Source: Symsagittifera roscoffensis (Eukaryota; Xenacoelomorpha; Acoela; Convolutidae). Taken from it: 64,000 bases of DNA. The notes beneath the pieces are model-generated. The model searched no databases. It saw nothing but the letters and a program-made list of their open reading frames with translations, and was not told where the DNA came from. Below, piece after piece: positions 57,901-64,000 of the stretch. The translations under genes and the position numbers were made by a program. Location of the stretch: contig NC_087071.1 of assembly GCF_963678635.1 (NCBI RefSeq), positions 30,990,141 through 31,054,140 on the forward strand. The letters are read 5' to 3'. How positions within the stretch are numbered: the first letter of the stretch is position 1; each line of letters begins with the position of its first letter.

Positions 57901-59577
57901 TTATGAAAACAAGGAAAGTCTGTTAGTCAAGACCAAAATAAAAAAAACTGCCAGTACTGTGACAATTTTTTTTCGGACAAAAAATCACCACAGCGCAAAT
58001 TCGCTTCTGCAACGATCGCTAACCTAGTAGAACTGATGAATGGTACAACAATGAACACATCAAGATGACTTAACTAGCCACACAGGGTCCTGAAAAATGT
58101 AAACGTTTGTACCACAAAAGATCGCACCAAGGATGAACACAAAAATAGACATATTTCAGAAACACGAAAAGCAAAATTAAAACCCAGAACTCCCATGAGT
58201 CTTCAGCATACCCACAACGCATTAAAGACCCAAAAAAGCGTCGCTGTGTATTTCAAAGATGTCAAAACTGAAGAAAAATTCAGTAGCCAAGACCAGAAGC
58301 CAGAAGCTGATAACTTTATTGAAACAAAAACACACCAGCGCATTCGCTAAAGCACCGACCGCTACCCCAGTCGATTTGAATAAATGAATAAAAATGAGCA
58401 CATCGAAACGATAATATCAGCCAGACATTGTGATCAAAAAAAGAAAAATTTGTAAAGAGAAAAACCGCATCATTGATAGACACATAAAAAGAAATGATTC
58501 CACAGAAAAACTGAAATCAATTATTCAGCACTCCCAGGTAACATTAACAAGTAAAAAATGCATTATCAACCCCAAAAAGGCAGCTGTCTTTCAAATTTAT
58601 GAAAACAAGGAAAGTCTGTTAGTCAAGACCAAAAAGAAAGAAAAACTGCCAGTACTGTGACAATTTTTTCGGACAAAAAATCACCACCGCGCAAATTCGC
58701 TTCTGAAACGATCGCTTACCCAGTAGAACTGATGAATAGTACAACAATGAACGCATCAAGATGACTTAACTAGCCACACAGGGTCCTGAAAAATGAAAAA
58801 GTTTGTACCACAAAAGATCGCAACAAGGATAAACACAAAAAAGGACATATTTCAGAAACAGACCCAAATCAAAAACTTTGTACTGCCATGAACTGTCAGC
58901 AAACCCACAACGCATTAACAACCCAAGAAAAATGTCGCTGTGTTTTTCAAAGATGTCAAAACTGAAGAAAAATTCAGTAGCCAAGACCAGAAGCTAGTGG
59001 TAACTAACAATTTGTGATAACTTTATTGAGACAAAAAGACTCCAGTTCAAATTCACTAGCGCAATGACCACTACCCCAGTAGAACTGAATAAATGAATAA
59101 AAATGAGCACATCGAAATGATAATATCAGCCAGACGCTGTGATCAAAAATGGAAAAACTTGTAACGAGAAAAACCACATCATTGATAGACACATAAAAAG
59201 ACATGATTCCACAGAAAAAAAAACTGAAAACATTTATTAAGCACTCCCAGGTAACATCAACAAGTAAAAAATGCATTATCAGCCCCAAAAAGGCAGCTCT
59301 GTCTTTCAAATTTATGAAAACAAGGAATGTCTGGTAGTCAAGACCTAAAAGAAAGAAAAACTGCCAGTACTGTGACGACAAATTTTTTCGGACAAAAAAT
59401 CACCACATCGCAAATTCGCTTCTGCAACGATAGCTAAACCAGTAGAACTGCTAAATGGAACAACAATGAACACATCAAGATAATTTAACTAGCCACACAA
59501 TGTCCTGAAAAATGAAAAAATTTGTACCACAAAAGATCGCATCAAGGATAAACACAAAAAATTACATATTTCAGAAA
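54966..59577. repeat. Satellite array: 13 monomers of ~356 bp with higher-order structure
   Basis: Monomers start near 54966, 55323, 55681, 56034, 56398, 56753, 57108, 57473, 57829, 58184, 58527, 58878 and 59239 (spacing 343-365 bp). Three variants are visible. A begins AAGCACTCCCAGGTAACATC, and B and C begin TAGTACTCCCATGAA. A and C carry TTTTTTCGGACAAAAAA; B carries CACC.ACCGCTACCCCAGT. The order is A-B, A-C-B, A-C-B, A-B, A-B, A. Equivalent variants in successive units are more alike than neighbours within a unit, the signature of higher-order repeats. Left edge near 54960; right edge near 59577. Open frames on either strand (up to 174 codons) arise because the period is close to a multiple of three. 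Confidence 0.93.
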
Positions 59578-60141
59578 CAAAACAATTTTTCTTTGCCTCA
59601 TTTGAAGTAGCACGTTCCCTGTTTTCAGTCGTGGTCACAGTGAGCATGTATTTGGGTTTGTTTAAAATCATTGAATCTTTTTGATTGCTTTTATTTTTTT
59701 GGTGGTTCCAGGCTTACAATAGCTGGTTTTTTTTTAAGTCCCAGACCGGTTCCCTCTGCAAATAGACAGAATCCTAACCAATCTACCTCTGCGCGCGAGC
59801 TTGCTCTATCAAAACGGTTTTGCTAGAATTTCCATCGACAAATTTTGAACAAAACTTTCTGGTTAAAAGTGTTTTTTTTTATTTTGCGCCCATTGTTGCT
59901 ATCAAATGTCATCTGAGAAAAGTAACGTTGTTCATACAGTTCGTAAATGCAAAATCCTGACCTTGTGGAAGCTGGTGGATATGTCCTTTAGTCAATAGGG
60001 CCCGGCTTTGAACTTATATGATCTAGTGGTCATGTCTCCTGTCAGGCTAAGCTAAAACTTTATAACATTTTTTTATAATAATAAATTGTTTCCAAACGAT
60101 ATCTAGTTACAAAGTTATTTATAAAAAGTTATAAATACAAA
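59578..60141. other. Spacer after the satellite; possible promoter
   Basis: No gene seen. TTTATAACATTTTTTTATAA and TATAAATAC (60130-60138) precede the ATG at 60142 and could act as a TATA-like region. Confidence 0.3.
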
Positions 60142-60303
60142 ATGGAATCGTTTGGGAGAACACCATTAAGCCAACAAGGCCCGTTTTCAGGTGTCTCATT
60201 AAGCGGAGAACAAAAAAAGTACTTAAATTCTTTGATCCAATGCAATGGACCTTCTACCGGTAACCATTCATTAAACGTAAAACCTCTTTATGCGCACCTT
60301 TAA
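60142..60303 (+). CDS. Possible first coding exon or 53-codon ORF
   Basis: An ATG in AAAATGG context opens MESFGRTPLSQQGPFSGVSL, then SGEQKKYLNSLIQCNGPST. A GTAACC donor candidate follows at 60260. If unspliced, the frame runs to TAA at 60301-60303. Composition is clearly coding-like compared with the A+T-rich flanks. No family is recognised. If it is a spliced first exon, the retrotransposon at 61349 lies in its intron or beyond the gene. Confidence 0.4.
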   Translation: MESFGRTPLSQQGPFSGVSLSGEQKKYLNSLIQCNGPSTGNHSLNVKPLYAHL

Positions 60304-60684
60304 ATCATTCTCTCTCTATATAAAAAAATTAATTTAGTGTTTTCAGGTAGTCTTTTCTACCCATAACTTAGAAACTAACAGAAACAAGTTCTACTTATTG
60401 ATCAATAAAAAGTTTCAAAGCATGCCCAGTAAAATCGTATTTCCTAGAATGTAATTATCCAAAAACTTATGATTAAAACTATTTAATTGAAACCCAGAAG
60501 CCCTTTCAAGAAATTGAACCAGGTGGGAAAAAATTTATTTCAAAGTTTATTGAACACTTTTCTAATTTTAGGTGTATTCGACAGTTTGTTGAGTTTATTT
60601 CTGTTTATAGCTAAATTTTGATTTGTTTTTCGCTTTGAAAATATCACGTTCAATTCTTGTTCAGTAATAGAATATCTCAAGGTT

Positions 60685-61127
60685 TCAACTTGGCACTCTT
60701 TTTGAATAACTTTTTCCGGTTAATTTCAGAACTTCGTAAGCAAAAACTTCTCTTACGGTATATATTTTCTTAAAATGCCTTATTTCAATGATTGAATCCA
60801 TCCTGTGTTTATAACAAATTAATCTGATTAGCCTTCTGATTTTCGTTTCCAGCTCTAACAGTTTGGTTTTGTCGGTATTTGCATAAACTAAAACTCCATA
60901 TTGGATGATAGGTTGCACGTAACTTTTATACGCAAATATTAATTGCAGTCCAGTTAGAAATTTTCTCAATTGAAAAAACACTACACAGAATTGCAAAATT
61001 TTGTTCTTTACCTCATCAATATGCTGATGAAAATTCAAATTACAGTCAAGGAGAATTCCAAGATTTTTAAAACATTCTACATCTTCTATTTGGGTGTCGT
61101 TTAAAAAATATTTTACTGGTTTTCCTC
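60685..61127 (-). pseudogene. Non-LTR retrotransposon reverse transcriptase, C-terminal fragment
   Basis: The minus-strand frame is open from about 61127 to the stop at 60685. It contains DVECFKNLGILLDCNLNFHQ, then HIDEV, LRKFLTG, SYVQPIIQYGVLVYA and LLELETKIRRLIRL. The order (F-K-(Y/N)-L-G-(I/V)..D..L.....I, then a YG(V/L)..(Y/W) segment, then (L/I)...RR.(I/L)R) is that of the region after the catalytic YADD in jockey/RTE-type reverse transcriptases. The catalytic core is absent: sequence above 61127 is broken by stops. No endonuclease domain or poly-A tail was found. A dead 5'-truncated or internally decayed copy. Confidence 0.65.
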
Positions 61128-61348
61128 ATATATTTTACTTATATAGTGGTTTTCTCATATTGAGAAATTTGCGAGTGTGCACTTGTAATTTCACAGTTGA
61201 ATATAACGCTCCCATGTTGTTTAAAAGATCGTGTCAGTAGTTTTGTGCCAAATTTTTTGTGACGCTCGCCTATCGCGCATACGCTACCCTGACAAAGTAG
61301 AAGAAGCCAAATTGCTATTTAAGCTGAAAAGAGTACCCTCTAACCACC

Positions 61349-61606
61349 TGTTATACCGCTACTGCAGTAGCAGTATTTATATACGTATTTACAGCTAACC
61401 TTTGGTGCTTAATCATTACTGTATGGTATGCTCAAGGTCATACGTGAGTGATGACACTGAGATTAAGCGAGAGATCAGAGTTCGTAACATTGATCTAACT
61501 CTCAGTACAACAACAAAACAAAAGAATAAGAAAACCTGAATTCAATAGTAAAAATACAGTATTGAATTACAACTTGTTTTCAACCGATATCGCAACGCAT
61601 ATCACA
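61349..61606 (+). mobile_element. Putative 5' LTR of Gypsy-type retrotransposon
   Basis: The end is fixed by the primer-binding site that starts at 61607; the LTR finishes ..ATCACA. The start is inferred at TGTTATACCGCTACTGCAGT (TG.. terminus), giving 258 bp. TTTATATACGTATT at 61377-61390 is a plausible TATA box. The 3' LTR is beyond the window, so the left boundary and target duplication cannot be verified. Confidence 0.55.
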
Positions 61607-63381
61607 TGGCGCAGCCAGCAGGATTCGCAGCTCAAGATAACAGAACGGACATGGGAATTCCGGTATTTTGGGCGTCAGCGAATTTAGACCCTCCGTGGCA
61701 ATTCAAAATCTGGTTCGAACATTTTCTCATGGCGGTTACGGTTAAAGAAAATGTGAACCCAGAGATTATTTTGGAAGAACCAAAAGATATATTGGAGGAA
61801 CCACCACCACGCCCTGAAACACCCAGAGACGGGGAAAATGAAGATGCGAGGAACGCTAGGATTCTTAGAGATAAGCTAGCAATGGATAGAGTAGTATTGG
61901 AGAACGAAGAGAGAAAGACAAGAGGACCACGAGTGCGACACAATGTCTTCTACAACGAAGTACAAAAGAAATTGGTGTCCAGATTATTTTTGTCTTTGGG
62001 TACAGAAGGAAAGAAAAGATTCCTACAAAAGAACCCGCATGCTGAAATATCGAAAATGACGTTCAAGGAAATAACAGATTTGGCAGAAGTCTCGTTTCAA
62101 AAGGTAAAATGTGTAACATACGAACGATACAAGTTATTTACGAGAATGCAAGAATCGGGAGAATCTCTGGAATCATTTCACGCAGCGCTAACTGCACAAG
62201 CAGCCCGATCAGAACTGGGAGCATTGGAAAATGAAATAGTCCGAGACCTGTTCATTTCAAAAATGAAAAACATGACCTTGCAGGACACGTTGACATTCGA
62301 GACTCTAGACCCGGAAGAGGTTCTGAAAAGGGCTATAAAATTCGAACATAGCAAGTTAACCACAATGGCGTTTCAAAAGACTAATACTGCGGCTACAGGG
62401 GGATCAAGTAACAATTACATCTCGGGTGTGAGAATAAAACAGGAACGTGTAATGGCAGTTAGAAATTTGGCGGGGACAAACAAAACTCCAAATAGAAGGG
62501 AATCGAATAAAAGACAAAACAATAACAAGAATCAAAACACGAAAACAAAACCATGTAATAGATGTGGAAGGACGTTTGAACAGGGACACCTAAAAAATTG
62601 TCCAGCGATGGGGAAAACCTGTAAACACTGTGGCAAACCCAATCATTTCGCTAAAATGTGCAGATCCCAACAAGTAAGTGAAGTTGCGGAAGACTCGGAA
62701 GGATCGGTAGAGGAATGCGATCAGATAAGTGAAGGTGTTGGGTCATGTAGCGAATTTGAAGTTAAGTCGATACAAACCTATCAACCGGAAAACGAGAGAG
62801 TTTCAAAATATGTGAAAGACCGAATCAACGAAATGAGGGACAAACCAAACGGGAAAATGGTGCGAGTTCAGAAAATAGATTCGATCCGCGATCCAACATT
62901 GAATCGTGTAAAATCACTAAAGGCCATGGTACGAATAGATAACCAGATAATTCAATTAACAGTGGACACTGGAAGTCCAGTTTCATTTCTCAACTGGGCG
63001 ACAACAAAGGAAATTATGGAAAAATCAAACAAAGTAAGATTCATACCGTACGATAAACTGAATTTACAAACCAAATTCGTGGACTACAACAAACAACCGA
63101 TCAGTATACTGGGAGCCCTAAAAACCAATCTGAGGTCAGCGGGCTGGGAAGTAAGGGGCGCCACCTCTCTGGTATCAGAACGAAAAACTAGATGTATCAT
63201 GGGACTAGATTTGCAAGGACAAGTGGGAATAGTGACTACACAAAAACCAGCGCCCAAGGAACTCACCAGGTTTGACGTGCTCATGTGCGAGCAGTCAGAA
63301 GGTTGGATAGAAAAATTTTTCACTCAATTTAAAAACCTATTTGAAAGACAAGGCATTTCGAAAAATCACATTGTCAGTTGA
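61606..63381 (+). CDS. gag-pro: Gag-protease of Gypsy-type LTR retrotransposon
   Basis: A 591-codon frame opening at the ATG whose A is the last LTR base. Residues about 1-270 are a capsid-like Gag region (WASANLDPPWQFKIWFEHFL near the start, ERYKLFTRMQESGESLESFH in the middle), typical of Gypsy Gag. A basic Asn/Lys-rich linker follows. There are then two zinc knuckles: CNRCG..H...C at about 316-331 and a canonical CX2CX4HX4C (CKHCGKPNHFAKMC) at about 339-352, which bind the RNA genome. The retropepsin active site VDTGSPVSFLNW lies at about 453-464 and the partner strand motif IMGLDL near 530. The frame ends in TGA; the same frame continues beyond as RT. G+C is higher than in the flanks, in line with a recent insertion. 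The Gag-protease part is intact. Confidence 0.92.
   Translation: MAQPAGFAAQDNRTDMGIPVFWASANLDPPWQFKIWFEHFLMAVTVKENVNPEIILEEPKDILEEPPPRPETPRDGENEDARNARILRDKLAMDRVVLENEERKTRGPRVRHNVFYNEVQKKLVSRLFLSLGTEGKKRFLQKNPHAEISKMTFKEITDLAEVSFQKVKCVTYERYKLFTRMQESGESLESFHAALTAQAARSELGALENEIVRDLFISKMKNMTLQDTLTFETLDPEEVLKRAIKFEHSKLTTMAFQKTNTAATGGSSNNYISGVRIKQERVMAVRNLAGTNKTPNRRESNKRQNNNKNQNTKTKPCNRCGRTFEQGHLKNCPAMGKTCKHCGKPNHFAKMCRSQQVSEVAEDSEGSVEECDQISEGVGSCSEFEVKSIQTYQPENERVSKYVKDRINEMRDKPNGKMVRVQKIDSIRDPTLNRVKSLKAMVRIDNQIIQLTVDTGSPVSFLNWATTKEIMEKSNKVRFIPYDKLNLQTKFVDYNKQPISILGALKTNLRSAGWEVRGATSLVSERKTRCIMGLDLQGQVGIVTTQKPAPKELTRFDVLMCEQSEGWIEKFFTQFKNLFERQGISKNHIVS
61607..61627 (+). promoter_or_regulatory. 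Primer-binding site complementary to a tRNA 3' end
   Basis: TGGCGCAGCCAGCAGGATTC is complementary to a tRNA 3' terminus: CCA, a discriminator G, an acceptor strand of TGGCTGC type and a T-arm of CGAATCCTGC type. G at the discriminator and the GCAGCCA acceptor partner suggest a serine tRNA, but only a tRNA search could settle this. The Gag start codon overlaps it. Confidence 0.65.
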
Positions 63382-64000
63382 AAATTTAAATATCCATTAT
63401 GTCCGATCCAAGAAAAGGGGAGAAAAATCCCAATTCACATACAAGATAAAGTCGAAAAAGAAATCGTGAAGTTGTTGACAGAAGGTCACATAACAAAACT
63501 TGATAAATGTAAAAGTGATTGCTTTATCGCTCCGATTGTGATAACAGTAAAGAAGGACGACTCAATAAAATTGGCTATGGATGCAAAACCAATCAAAAGA
63601 CAATTGTTCAGAAACAAATACCAAATGCCAAATGTAGATGAACTCATTGATGGGGTAAGCCAGATTGTAACTGAAAACAAAAAGGGTACGCTATATTTTT
63701 CGGTGTTAGATTTGAAATATGCGTACAGTCAATCAAAATTGGCTGCAGATACAGCTAGACAATGCAACTTCAACATTGTTGGTGGAAAAGCAACTGGAAC
63801 CTACATATTCTTGACAGGGTTCTATGGTTTAGCAGATATGCCAGCTGAATTTCAAAAGGCTATGGACAGAACCATCAACCACGCTAAAAACACGTTCTGT
63901 TTTCTGGATGACATACTTATTGTGTCAAAGGGAAGTGAAATTGAACATGCAAATTTGGTAGAAGCAGTATTAAAAAAATTGGATGGGGAAAATTTGGCGT
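63382..64000 (+). CDS. pol: Reverse transcriptase start (partial), Gypsy-type Pol
   Basis: In the same frame as Gag-protease after the TGA at 63379-63381, open to the window end. Recognisable RT blocks: PLCPIQEKGRKIPIHIQDKV (entry region), KLAMDAKPIKRQLFRNKYQM, the first catalytic motif VLDLKYAYSQ (63703-63732), TGFYGLADMPAEFQKAMD, and the palm motif FLDDILIVSK at about 63901-63930 with both aspartates. RNase H and integrase must lie past the right edge. The in-frame stop upstream means either that Pol is made by readthrough or that this copy is disabled. Confidence 0.88.

Noticed and set aside
54966-59577. CRISPR-like array
   Set aside because: The units are ~356 bp without constant short repeats and unique spacers; this is a eukaryotic satellite.

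Overview
The window is A+T-rich eukaryotic DNA with few genes and many repeats. It holds short exons bounded by GTAAG-type donors and TTTCAG-type acceptors, MITEs, a satellite array, a Gypsy-type LTR element, a non-LTR remnant and the wreck of a Polinton/Maverick-like DNA polymerase. Together these point to an animal, probably an invertebrate. No species can be named from the sequence alone. A 200-N scaffold gap lies at 16740-16939. Layout, left to right: 0.8-2.1 kb is a foldback element full of ATCGATTATAAT-type motifs and poly-C/poly-G. 2.1-8.4 kb carries about eight copies of a short hAT-type MITE family, three with 8-bp target duplications. 9.85-10.85 kb holds the best intact host-type gene, a two-exon gene for a 101-residue single-pass membrane protein. 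10.9-17.9 kb is A+T-rich and has nothing recognisable except small repeats and the gap. 18.0-21.7 kb is a 1.85 kb tandem duplication carrying minus-strand coding-like sequence with an internal repeated domain. 21.8-25.3 kb holds more unassigned coding-like fragments and a second duplicated block. 28.0-35.7 kb is a decayed plus-strand family B DNA polymerase of Polinton/Maverick type. Its exonuclease, endonuclease VII-like, motif A, motif B and motif C segments can be read in order. Several of its exons are locally duplicated two to four times. 38.3-53.2 kb is a mosaic of one repeat family. It includes a very recent 3.1-3.2 kb tandem duplication, a 47 kb inverted repeat and four copies (42.2, 45.3, 50.5, 52.3 kb) of an unidentified minus-strand coding module. 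53.2-54.9 kb stacks three foldback or tandem structures. 54.97-59.58 kb is a satellite of thirteen ~356-bp monomers in dimeric and trimeric higher-order units. 60.1 kb has a possible first exon, and 60.7-61.1 kb a minus-strand non-LTR RT tail. 61.35-64.0 kb is the 5' part of a Gypsy-type LTR retrotransposon (LTR, tRNA-type primer-binding site, Gag-protease, start of RT), cut by the window edge. Apart from the membrane-protein gene and a few isolated exons, most coding signal is transposon- or virus-derived. Nearly all of it is broken, except the Gag-protease frame of the Gypsy element. No tRNA, rRNA or CRISPR was recognised; none was searched for by computation. All similarities were judged by eye.
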